DNA of 64,000 nt from Cantharellus purpuraceus (Eukaryota; Basidiomycota; Agaricomycetes; Cantharellales; Hydnaceae): positions 682,001 to 746,000 of the forward strand of contig JALBUN010000047.1 of the NCBI GenBank assembly GCA_025174535.1. The letters are read 5' to 3'. A model generated the notes under the pieces. That model ran no database searches and was not told the DNA's origin. It was given only the letters and a program-made list of their open reading frames with translations. Shown here piece by piece: positions 1 through 9,930 of the stretch. The translations under genes and the position numbers were made by a program. The number at the start of each line of letters is the position of its first letter. The stretch's first letter is position 1.

Positions 1-1198
1 ATGGACGCTTAGGGGTCCAGATATTCCAAAAAGAAGGGAATGCACTTAGAGGCTAAAGGAAGTAGGTGGATGAATCCAACCGTCCAACCAGTGGCACTCA
101 GAAGCGGGTAACAGCAATGTGTGAAGTAGTCTAGCAACTGCTTCACACAAGTTCAAGCTTCTAATGCTCTGCAAAGGCAGTACACACTAGTAACTTAAAC
201 AAGAGCACTAATGGCAGGACTATCGACAGACAATCTCACCCTGTAGATTCGTAGTCACGTGAGGCAGATACTACACTCACGCCCAAAGCAGGAATATCAC
301 TACTTCGAGTGCAATCAAGTACAGTTACACAACTGTAAAAGATCCTTGAACTGGTAATCAACAGTTACTGAGATAGAGGATGACACTGTATGTCACTCTA
401 GTCACACTGGTGTGCAGAAGATGGGTAGAATGTGATGATATGTTATTCTTTCAGAGGCAGAATGGCCTCCTTATATATTGTATTTACAGGGGCTGAGTAA
501 TGCTTCTGGAATATTCTACCTATTAATAGATGGAAACTACTGGAAGGTTGTGGAAGGTGGAAGAAAGGGGTAGAATATTCCAAGCCAATCACAGGATCTG
601 ATCACAGCACTAACACTGATCAGGAGCTGAATAATGGTTCTGGAAAGTTCTATCTAATAATAGAGGGAAACAGCTAGAATGTTATGGAAAGGGGTAGAAT
701 ATTCCAAGGCAATCACCTGATTTGATCACCCATCAGCTGATCTGATCCCTGAGCTAGGCACTGATCAGGCAAAAAGAAGGGTGTCCACCCTGTTTTCTGC
801 ACTGGTTTGGACAGCCATGGATAGCCACATGTCAGGTGATGATCTGCATGGAAAATAGTGCCCTGAGAGGCTGTGGTTGTTAAGTTACAGAATATTTATT
901 GATCAGAGACATCTGAGCTTGAATTCAGGCCAAATGCCTGGTCCAAAAGGGGAGAGGCGGCTGCGCGAAGGTTTGTGGGCGCCTATGGGTCCACAACTGT
1001 AGCACAGCAGAAATAAATGATTCTGAGCTGAGTTCTGCATGGAATATTCCCGAAAAAATATGGAAAAATAGAGAATATTTGAATAAGTCCATTCCAGGTA
1101 CAAGCATCAAATATATGCTGATATTTAGGAATGGAAAAGCAAAGAATAGCACATTGGTGCTGCATAAATGGAATTTGATAGGGAAAAGGTGGTTCCCA
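1..1198. other. Left-edge stretch without a recognisable gene
   Basis: No coding sequence of a known family is visible. The stretch holds an imperfect duplication at about 491-735 and AT-rich sequence repeating the phrase GGGGTAGAATATTCCAAG at about 577 and 693. It directly abuts the broken end of a reverse-transcriptase reading frame near 1199, so it is probably decayed retroelement or flanking repeat DNA. This is inference; no terminal repeats could be matched. Confidence 0.4.
491..735. repeat. Imperfect tandem duplication, about 125 bp units
   Basis: Two neighbouring segments share the order TGAGTAATG/TGAATAATG, TTCTGGAA, TTCTA, TTAATAGA/TAATAGAG, GGAAAC and the block GGGGTAGAATATTCCAAG followed by CAATCAC and a TTGATCAC/TCTGATCAC motif. 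Unit one is about 491-622 and unit two about 624-735. They differ by many substitutions and small gaps, so the duplication is old. A retroelement LTR origin is possible but unproven. Confidence 0.55.
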
Positions 1199-2549
1199 TA
1201 CAGAAGAGGCCATGTTTTTGGAGACGTCGGAGTACCTCTTGGACATGTGTCCGATGTTCTTCTTCATTGTCCGAATATACCAGAATGTCGTCTAAGTAAA
1301 CGAGGACAGTCACATCAAGAAGGTCGGCGAAGGTATCATTCATGAACCTCTGGAAGGCGGCCGGAGCATTGGTTAGTCCAAAGGGCATGACGCACCACTC
1401 GAAAGATCCATATCGTGTGCGGAAGGTCGTTTTCCATTTGTCGCCTTCTCGGATATGGACTAGATGGTAGGCATGTCGGAGATCTATTTTGGAGTAGATC
1501 TTAGCCTTTCAAGGACTCTCGAGTAGGTCCACGGTGCGGGGTATCAGGTATCGGTCTTTCTTGGTGATTTTGTTGAGTCCACGGAAGTCAACACATAGAT
1601 GGAGTGATCCGTCTTTTTTGCGGACAAATAGGACCGGAGCTCCATGAGGAGATAGGGATGGGCGGATGAAGCCTGTGGCCAAGTTCTCGTCTATGAATGT
1701 TCGATAGCTCTTTTTGTGATAGTGAGTAGATAGGGCCAAGTGGAGGGGTGGAGTTGTCATCCAGTTTGATCTTGAGATCATATGGTCAGTGTTCCGCTAG
1801 GGAGTTGGCTTTAGACTTGCTGAACACGTCGGCGAACTCATGATACTCCTTGGGAACCATAGAGAGGTCCGGTGGAGTGGATTGGGCGGAACGAGCAGCA
1901 AGGAATATCGGATCGGAGAGGTGAACCTGGAATGTGTGAGAACCATCCAGCTTGCTTAGTCTGGTGAAGACCATAGCATCCACCATCAATATGAACAGAG
2001 GGGTAGATGGAGTATCTATCGGAGTGGAGTCAGGGGAGGCGGAGGATAATTTCGCACCTAAAGTTGCTGGTGACGTCGGGGATGACACAGCTTGTACTGG
2101 AGAACGGAATGTGATATGGCCCAATGCCCAGTCAATCAACGGATTGTAGCGGGTAAGCCAGTTATGTCCGAGAACCACAGAACAGCTGGAGTCAAGCGGA
2201 GTAACATAGAATGTAAGGTTCTGGATTTCTCCGACAGAAAAACGGATAGACAAATCTATAGCTCATGAAACAACAGCATTAGTAGTGCCATCAAATAATC
2301 GGAGTGGTATCGGAGTTATGGCATATGTATGGAGTTTATGTAAATCGGAAAAAGAGGAATCAAGGAAACAGTGAGTGGATCTGGAGTCAATTAATGTTTG
2401 AATAGCAGTATCGGGAATGGAGTCGGAGTGGACGAGGAGGGTAAGGGAGTCGGAGTGGGAAAGAGCGGATGCGTTCAGGCAGACCTCGTTTGTTGTACGG
2501 GGAGTACCAACGCAGCCCTCAGCCCATATGGAGGCTATAGGACTGCTTA
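1199..2549 (-). pseudogene. Ty3/gypsy pol remnant (protease and part of reverse transcriptase)
   Basis: Reading leftwards, a retropepsin-like segment comes first: the active-site triplet at 2380-2388 reads D-S-R where families have D-S/T-G, followed by VLGHNWL near 2180. Reverse transcriptase follows with [16 protein letters not shown], the [13 protein letters not shown] motif and the catalytic YLDD at about 1289-1300. The frame is interrupted by TGA codons at 2263-2265, 1786-1788 and 1509-1511 and by one frameshift just after 1786. Homology stops abruptly after LFC at 1200, so the rest of RT, RNase H, integrase and the far LTR are missing. The element is inactive. It is the minus-strand partner of the gag remnant and LTRs to its right. 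Confidence 0.9.
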
Positions 2550-3683
2550 CTATTTTTTTTGGTCCATCGCTTTAGCATCGGACTTGTCCGTCGTGGCGTT
2601 GGCGGCGCGGCCCTTTGCCTTTGCTGCAGACGAGGTTGCCTTGTTGCAATCCTTGGCTTGGTGGCCAGGCTTTCCACAGAACAGACAGAGGTTGTTGTCC
2701 ATGCGGCGCTGGCATTCCTGCTGGGTAAGTTTTCCGTCCTTTCCCAGCTTGGTGGAGAGGTCCGGAGTACTCTTGCAAGCTCTGGAGTTATTGCTGGTGC
2801 CAGAGTTGTTCTGACCAGAACCGGAAGCGGCAGCATTACCAGTGTTTGACTTCTGGCCTCAGTTGGCAGTGGCCCACTTATCAGACCCCTTGTTGGACTT
2901 TGGGGTCTTGTCCGATGATTTGTCCGATTTGTTGTTGGCCAAATTTTCACGGGAGACCTCGGATTGATGTTCCCAATAACGGGCGTTGATGGATTGGGCG
3001 AGCTTGCAGAGGGTATCTGGCTTACCGACGTGTGATATCTCGTCCTTGATGCAGGATGGGAGTCCAACGTAAAATTGGCATCGGAGTGCGGCATCGCCCC
3101 ATTGGACTTTCAGAGCTAGCTGCTGGAAACTCACAATGTATTTTGCAATTTTGTGATTTTCCTTCATCTGAAGTCGATCAAGTTCATTCTCGGCATTGGC
3201 CTCGGGGTTGTATGGACCGAAATTGGTCTGAAGTTCGGAGATGAAGTTGGAGTAGTCCTCTGACCATATCGGGTCATCGGAGTCGTCCATGAGTGCTGGC
3301 TCGAAGTAGTCCAGTGCGGTGCCCTTGAGATAGGACATGGCGAAGGTAACCTTCGCCCAATCGGATGTGAATGCGTTGGGGCGGTCGCGGAAATTCAACC
3401 GGCATTGCACCAAGAACAGCTGGAGTTTGCGTGGATCGGAGCCATCAAATGGGTCAGGTTCTTGGACCTTGGTCCAGGACTTAGGGGCTTGTGGGTTACG
3501 GATGCTGCTAGCGAGCAGGGAGATGGCTTGTGCCAGATTTGGAGAAGGCGGGGTGTCATCTTCTTCATTGACGGCCTCTATGTGGTCCGTCGGTTCTTCG
3601 ACAACCTCGGGGATGGTGTCGATGCTGGGGGCAGGTCCCTCGACGATTCGTGCACGTTCAGAATTGGCGGTGGATCGTGGCAT
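2550..3683 (-). pseudogene. Ty3/gypsy gag remnant with zinc knuckle
   Basis: The frame opens at the ATG complementary to 3681-3683, only 32 bases after the LTR edge at 3716, and runs to a TAG at 2550-2552. It has the retrotransposon capsid-type stretch (SWTKVQEPDPFDGSDPRKL, then KGTALDYFEPAL and NPEANAENELDRL) and a CCHC zinc knuckle, CLFCGKPGHQAKDC, at 2646-2687. A single in-frame TGA at 2859-2861 separates capsid from zinc knuckle, so no full Gag can be made. Gag would form the particle that packages element RNA. Confidence 0.88.
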
Positions 3684-3715
3684 TGGTAGGAGTGAGTATG
3701 GCAGTTTGAATATAC

Positions 3716-4231
3716 TGTTACGCACTGGGTCCGATTGGGGGTCAGAGATTGGGTCAGAGGTTGGGTCGGAGTTGGAGTATGTTGTGGGGGTCAGAACGGA
3801 CTTGGCTTCAGCTTATGTGCTGCACCCTCACTAATACCGGTGTCCGAGATTTCAGAGACGGAGTACGACTTAGAGAGTTAGGATCAGACTTAGGAGCTAG
3901 GCGTGATTCGATATTTGAACTGGGGAATGAAGTCCCCAGTCGGGCAACTTAAATACATATTTGAAATCTAATAATAATTACTCTGGTGATGGGTCTCCAA
4001 GGCCAACGGCCTTACATGAGTATGTCTGAGTCCGATGGGGATGGATGTCCGGGTTCCCATGGTGATGCTGATGCATCAATCGGAACCGGAGACGGATGGG
4101 CGGAATCGGCGGTGACAATCAGACAGGAAAATGGAGACGTAGCGGTTTCCAAATGGAGTATAGATTTCATATGCGCGGGGATCTGAGGGGATCGGATGGG
4201 GATCTGGGCGTTAATGAATATAGTCATAACA
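3716..4231 (-). mobile_element. LTR of the minus-strand Ty3/gypsy element, copy 1
   Basis: Read on the minus strand this begins TGTTATGAC and ends GCGTAACA, giving the TG..CA ends and TGTTA/TAACA inverted terminal repeat of an LTR. It lies immediately upstream of gag on the same strand. Near-identical sequence recurs at 4356-4884 and 6015-6553 and, in reverse orientation, at 5711-6014 plus 6554-6781. The internal palindrome CTGGGGA..TCCCCAG appears in every copy. Confidence 0.9.
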
Positions 4232-4355
4232 GGTTCTTCGACAACCTCGGGGATGGTGTCAATGCTGGGAGCGGGCACCTCGACGGTTTGTGCACGTTTG
4301 GAATTGGCAGTGGATCGTGGCATTGGTAGGAGTGAGTATGGCAGTTCGAGTATAC
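4232..4355 (-). repeat. Duplicated 5' end of gag between two LTRs
   Basis: These 124 bp match 3592-3715, the first part of gag and its leader, with about ten scattered differences. They sit between LTR copy 1 and LTR copy 2 instead of leading into a full gag. Together with LTR copy 2 they form the second unit of a tandem duplication (3592-4231 and 4232-4884). Confidence 0.9.
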
Positions 4356-4884
4356 TGTTACGCACTAGGTCTGATTGGGGGTTGGAGATTGGGTCAGAGG
4401 TCGGGCCAGAGGTTGGGTTGGAGTCAGAGCACATCGTGGGGGTCAGAACGGACTTGGCTTCAGCTTATGTGCTGTGCCCTCACTAATACTGGTGTCTGAG
4501 ATTTCGGAGACAGAGTATGACTTAGAGAGTTAGGATCGGACTTAGGAACTAGGTGTGATTTGATATTCGAACTGGGGAATGAAGTCCCCAGTCGGGCAAC
4601 TTAAATACATATTTTGAAATCTAATAATAATTACTCCGGTGATGGGTCTCCGAGGCCGACGGCCTTACATGAGTATGTCCAAGTCCAACGGGGATGGATG
4701 TCTGGGTTCCTATGGTGATGCTGATGCATCAATCAGAACCAGAGATGGATGGGCAGAATCGACGGTGACAATCGGACAGGTAGATGGAGATGTGGCAGTT
4801 TCCAAATGGAGTATAGATTTCATATGCGCGGGGATCTGAGTGGATCAGATGGGGATCTGGTCGTTAATGAATATAGTCATAACA
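4356..4884 (-). mobile_element. LTR of the minus-strand Ty3/gypsy element, copy 2
   Basis: Same ends and internal sequence as the LTR at 3716-4231, slightly longer because of small insertions in the repetitive GGGTCAGAGGTTGGG part. It is the outermost LTR on the right of the minus-strand element. Beyond it lies an unrelated plus-strand gypsy relic. No target duplication can be tested because the element's other end is lost. Confidence 0.88.
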
Positions 4885-4885
4885 G

Positions 4886-5710
4886 GACGTAGAAGAATAC
4901 TTTGACATCACCAACATTGAGTATTACAATATAATAACTGGTACCCCATTCCTATGAAAGCTAGGAATATGCCTGGACTTTAATGGCCCAGGCCAAATCA
5001 TGATGGGAACTGAAGAAGTCCCCACCAATGAAGAGCATAATACTGATGCTCTTCATACCCCATCATGGGGTATAAACTCAATACAAAGGAGTATTGGCAT
5101 GCAAGGGGGTAACTCTAAACATGAGCTACCCACAATGCAGTCCTTCCCAAAAGAAGGACTAGACTCAGTAAAGGACCCCCCAATGGAGGATCCAAATAAG
5201 AGCACAAGGTGAATAGCTTCATCTTGTGGAGGATCAACTGCCTACACAGCTGATCAGATCCCTCAGTTGAGGGATCAATGGAAAGAAAAGTATGCTGACC
5301 TATTCAGCAGCATACCCTTAGAACTTCCCCAATTCAGGGAAGTTAACCACAAGATTAATCTTGTGGATCCTGACAAGCAAATACATTATTGCTTGCCTAA
5401 GTGCCCAGAACACTACTGAGCAGAACTTTCAGAGAAAGTTCTGCGATACACCAATGCTATGCATTCCCAAGAAAAATGGGAAGCTCTGCACTGTGTTTGA
5501 CTTGCATGAACAGAATGATAATACAGTGAAGGATGTAATGCCCTTCCCCAATCAGGACAACATCAGACACAATGTTGCCCACTGTACATATCAATCTAAA
5601 CTTGAAATGTCTGAGGTGTACAAACAGATACATGTCAGGCCGACAGATATACCCAAGATGGCATTTGCAACTGTCTTGGGGACATTTGTCAGTCAAGTTA
5701 TGCAGCAAGG
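4886..5710 (+). pseudogene. Second Ty3/gypsy pol relic, strongly CpG-depleted
   Basis: From 4886 one frame reads as the end of a protease region (EEYFDITNIEYYNI, then GTPFL), through a linker, into the start of reverse transcriptase. In-frame TGA codons lie at 4955-4957, 5210-5212 and 5417-5419. A frameshift and apparent deletion after about 5450 move the reading to another frame carrying CIPKKNGKL, TVFDLHEQND and YKQIHVRPTDIPKMAFATV. The family differs from the minus-strand element next door. Only three CpG dinucleotides remain in about 825 bp, unlike that neighbour. The relic ends at 5710, where an LTR begins. Confidence 0.85.
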
Positions 5711-6014
5711 TGTTATGACTATATTAATTAATGCCCAGATCCCCGTCCAATCCACTCAGATCCCTGCGCATATGAAATCTATACTCCATTTGGAAACCAT
5801 CACATCTCCATTTATCTGTCCAATTGTCACCACCGAATCTCGCCCATCCATGTCTGGTTCCAATTGATGTATCAGCATCACCATAGGAACCTGGACATCT
5901 GTCCCCATCGGACTTGGACATACTCATGTAAGGCTGTCAGCCTTGGAGACCCATCACCAGAGTAATTATTATTAGATTTTGAATATGTATTTAAGCTGTC
6001 CAACTGGGGACTTC
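5711..6014 (+). mobile_element. Plus-strand LTR, left part, split by a younger LTR
   Basis: This begins TGTTATGACTATATT and is the reverse complement of the first half of the minus-strand LTRs, so it is an LTR of the same family in the opposite direction. It breaks after GGGGACTTC at 6014 and resumes at 6554, because another LTR is inserted in between. The outer flanks (CAAGG on the left, CAAAT on the right) do not form a convincing target duplication. Confidence 0.88.
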
Positions 6015-6553
6015 TGTTATGCACTGGGTCCAAATCGGGGATTGGAGATTGGGTCAGAGGTTGGGTCAGAGGTTTGGTCGGAGTCAGGAAGGGAGTCAGG
6101 GTACATTGTGGAGGTCAGAATGGACTTGGCTTCAGCATATGTGCTGCACCCTCACTAATACCGGTGTCTGAGATTTCAGAGATGGAGTACAACTTAGATA
6201 GTTAGGATCAGACTTAGGAACTAGGTGTGATTCGATATTTGAACTGGGGAATGAAGTCCCCAGTCGGGCAACTTAAATACATATTTGAAATCCAATAATT
6301 ACTCTGGTGATGGGTCTCTGAGGCCGACAGCCTTACATGAGTATGTCTGAGTCCGATGGGGACAGATGTCCAGGTTCCTATGGTGATGCTGATGCATCAA
6401 TCGGAACTGGAGACAGATGGGCGAGATTCAGCAGTGACCATCAGACAGGTAAATGGAGATGTGATGGTTCCCAAATGGAGTATAGATTTCATATGTGTGG
6501 GAATCTGAGTGGATCGGACAGGGATCTGGGCATTAATGAATATAGTCATAACA
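6015..6553 (-). mobile_element. Solo LTR with 5-bp target-site duplication
   Basis: A complete LTR of the same family (read on the minus strand from TGTTATGAC to GCATAACA). It is flanked on both sides by ACTTC (6010-6014 and 6554-6558), exactly the duplication expected of Ty3/gypsy integrase. No internal element sequence is present, so this is a solo LTR left by LTR-LTR recombination. It lies inside an older LTR of the same family in opposite orientation. Confidence 0.93.
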
Positions 6554-6781
6554 ACTTCATCCCCAGTTCGAATATTGAATCACGCCTAGTTCCTAAGTCC
6601 GATCCTAACTATCTAAGTCGTACTCCATCTCCAAAATCTCAGACTCCAGTATTAGTGAGGGTGCAGCACATAAGCTGAAGCCAAGTCCATTCTGACCCCC
6701 ATGATGTATCCAATTCCCTCTCCAACTCTGACCCAACCTCCAACCCAATCTCCAACCCCCAATCAGACCTAGTGCGTAACA
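6554..6781 (+). mobile_element. Plus-strand LTR, right part
   Basis: Continues the LTR broken at 6014, starting with the second copy of the ACTTC duplication and running to GTGCGTAACA at 6781. Joined in order with 5711-6014 it equals one LTR of the family in plus orientation. Confidence 0.88.
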
Positions 6782-8776
6782 CAAATGTATTACCTGTACT
6801 AGGTCAGGCTACACATGAAAGTAACAATACAATAAATCATTTTATGCAGATTTTTCACCTCAGTTGTGCGATGGACAACTGAGGGAAAAAAAAAAAAAAC
6901 TAAAAAAAAATTCCGCCAAACAATGCTTAGCCTCCGTACTCACGTGACTGCGTGCACGAGTCATTCGCTGTGATTGATTCCAACACTTATCAGTTCCCGC
7001 GCATCAGGCACTGATGAGAAGTCCCTTCTCTTCCTACAGTGCACGACTCAGGTTGTTGTTGATCTTCGTACAATAGAGTGCGTTGTTGGTAGAGTACAGC
7101 GTGGAAGCGAGTGGGGGTTGGTCGATCGGAGCGGTGATTATGCACATACGGTATTTGTGGATGCGTAGAATGACGAGTAGCATTGAGTTGGTGACAGCGG
7201 TGAAATCATAGGTGTGAATCTATGGATTAAATATCCTCACTGACAAATATTGTGTCGTTCTAGTATTCTCCAAAGTGGAACTGTTTCACCCAACACTGAA
7301 ATCTAGTGCTCGCCAGTCCCCAAACTCATCGCATATTGACTTGTTCGCAAACGGGTTTCAGTACTGTATTTAAGTGCAGAATGATACTTGTTTTCAGTTC
7401 TATATTACTCGAGAATTTGAGTACTGCTTTTGAAGTGTAAATATGTACTGCAAAACAGCGTTAGTGCGAATAGTACTGAAACTGAGCGCCTTCTTTTCCT
7501 ACAGTGCGATGTTATGGATACTCGCCCCCTTCGTTAGGGTACGCAACAGGTGCGTCACTCCATCCCTTGATTTAGATGCTGATCCAACAAGGGTATCCAG
7601 CGCCAGCTATCTACATAGCATCATTCGGCTTCAAAGAGAAAGGCATGACCGGCGGTGCGAGACGAAGACACCGCCATCATGTTGCTGCGTAACTCACTTT
7701 TGCCGCATATCTCTTATGACTTTCGGGTCAGCCATCCGCAATGCGAGAACACCCGAGCTGTTGTAGACGGAAAAAAAAAAAAAAACATAGTATAGATAGT
7801 CATTTTTGTGGGCGGAACATGAATGGTCACAGTCATGACGATGTGTGAAAATGATAATGACGATTGTGGGGGATATAGTGTGTGGGTACATGTGGGATAT
7901 CTGTGGGTCCATTAGGGTTAGGTGTCCATGGATGGGGGGGTCCATGGACCGATCTCCTAGCGGCCGGGGCTTTTCAGGCAGACTCAGCCGTTCGCACCCG
8001 GTCCATGGACACCGTCCACGAACCCACTAACCTTAACGCACGTGCTGTGCAAACAATCCCATGCACCGCACCAATCGCTGCACACTGTTAAATATATTTT
8101 CTCACATTGTGACAAAGTCTCCAAGCAGCTCTCAGCTTTCCATGTGACATCCGCAGCCCTTTGATCATGGGCACGATCCATCTGTCTGCTATGACCACTG
8201 CGCCAATTATTAAAAGTGCTGTAAGTCCCGTGATTCAGTGGTCGATATCTAGAAACCATCTGTTGCGCTGAGTGGCTTGGCCACTAAGAAGTAGTAATAT
8301 CCTTATAATTTGCTCGCGAGTCTCAAAGTAAACCAATCAGTGGTGAAAGAGAGACAGCTCATGACTGGCATTTGGCTAATCTCGTCACTATGCTGTGCGC
8401 GCCGGCCAGATTAGCATCTTGCACAAATGGGTATTAACTTTCCTGTCGACCAGGTCGCGATGATATTCGGCGCCATGTCTGGTGAACAGGGGGAATACAG
8501 TACTGTTGCCTACCGCCCATTTTCACGGGATTGATGCATTGCTTGAAACATAGACTGCTTTTCTCTTTGATGGGCTTCGGCATATATCCCACACCGTAGC
8601 GCGTACTGGCAATGTACATTCCTGCTATAGCCGATCCGATGTACTTCCTTACTATGGTCCGGGCGCAGTTCATGATGCTGTTGCGCTCTAGCGCTCAAGC
8701 ATTGCAATCTCTACAGATTCATCACTGGTATATATAATGTCTCGTCTGCTATCGTCGCTCAAGCCACATTGCTCTG
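6782..8776. other. Intergenic stretch, no gene recognised
   Basis: After the LTR come a short hairpin (6859-6883) and A-rich runs (about 6886-6910 and 7770-7786). No reading frame shows a family signature or a plausible exon chain. GATGTGTG/GTGGG-rich sequence around 7840-7900 is low complexity. The right end presumably contains the promoter of the seven-transmembrane gene at 8777. Confidence 0.5.
6859..6883. repeat. Perfect 9-bp hairpin next to a poly-A run
   Basis: CTCAGTTGT at 6859-6867 and its exact complement ACAACTGAG at 6875-6883 are separated by a 7-base loop, followed within three bases by a long A run. It sits just past the LTR junction, so it may be a retroelement leftover. A terminator or RNA role cannot be shown. 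Confidence 0.5.
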
Positions 8777-9930
8777 ATGTCTTTTCCATCTCTCGTTGGC
8801 GGCACTGTAACCAAGGAGGATCTGGTACCCTCCATCGTGTTTGCCGTTCTCTACGGCTCTCTCGTACCTTTAGCGGCGTTCCGCTTTCTGAGAAAGAGCT
8901 CAAGAACAACATTGTTGATCGATCCTGTTCTATTCTCTATAGAGAGGTGCGTCACCAAGAAATTAGACTCATTAAAGAATGACCTCATATCGTTTGACTT
9001 CATTATAGGGTCGTGGTATTCTCCCTACGCGTCGTTCAAGCGAACAGTGAGGCAAAGAAAAAGTCCCACGGCCTAGCCTCATACGAACAGCTCACCATAG
9101 GTATGCGGTCCCATACTTGGATCGTGATAGACATGATCTCCTGAATGAGTCCCAGGCGTGGGTTACATCAGTATAGCCAATTGTCTTGTCAGATTCTTAC
9201 GAGTTCTTCTGATCAACACAACTCGGCCTGACCCCAATGACGAGTCTCCAAATGCGAAGGCCTTTGACCAGCCACGAAAACGCCTCTGGTACAGGCGCAT
9301 GACCGGTTACTTGAATCTCGCATTCCTTTCGGCTTTCATACCGGGTACCATAGCTGGTACACAGTACGCCCAAGCCATTGACCACCCTGCGACTGCGATG
9401 AGAGTTATGAGGTTACGGTTTGTGTTCTATACCGTCCATGCGAAAGGTCGATAACACCGGTGCTATCTTTCAGGTATGCGAGCACTGGTGTAGCACTTTT
9501 TTTGACGGCAATGATTGGAATCATGTCTCTCATCGCATCTCGGGAGATGCAGAGAGTGTCCCAGCGGATGTCTACATCTATCCTTGTTGTAATCTGCTGT
9601 CTCCTTGTGAGATGTCAAGGTTTCCACCTCACAAATCTCACCATCTCTAACACACTTTTCTAGTCAACAGTGTCAGTGTATCGCTTGGTGGTAATGCATA
9701 ATACGGTGGATTCTCTGGTCTCGCGTGGCCCTGGCTCTCTCTCTTCTCCCGAAGCGAAGACATGGTTTTATGTCCTTCACATGGCGCCAGAGTGGCTAGC
9801 AGCTTTTATTCTGCTCGGTGTCAATAGTCGCAAGACCTTCGACACTGGTCCATTCGGCGACTGGAGATGGGACGACCCTGTAAAGCAGGAGGTAGAACAA
9901 CAGACGATGGAAGCCGTTAAGGATTCCTGA
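8777..9930 (+). CDS. Seven-transmembrane protein, tandem family copy 1
   Basis: Exons 8777-8946, 9009-9100, 9156-9411, 9474-9606 and 9664-9930 join to a 305-residue protein. Seven hydrophobic segments are visible: VPSIVFAVLYGSLVPL, LLIDPVLFSIERVVVF, YISIANCLVRFLRVLL, LNLAFLSAFIPGTIAG, VALFLTAMIGIMSLIA, SILVVICCLLSTVSVY and WFYVLHMAPEWLAAFIL, with a short polar C-terminal tail after FGDWRWDD. The topology resembles the many uncharacterised seven-helix, GPCR-like proteins that are expanded in Agaricomycetes; I cannot name a ligand. The ATG is chosen because the paralogue at 13966 starts at the matching position, and the first two exons are the same length in both genes (170 and 92 bp). Confidence 0.85.

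Noticed and set aside
5706..6786. Target duplication around the outer plus-strand LTR (CAAGG/CAAAT)
   Set aside because: Only three of five bases agree, so it is not a convincing duplication.
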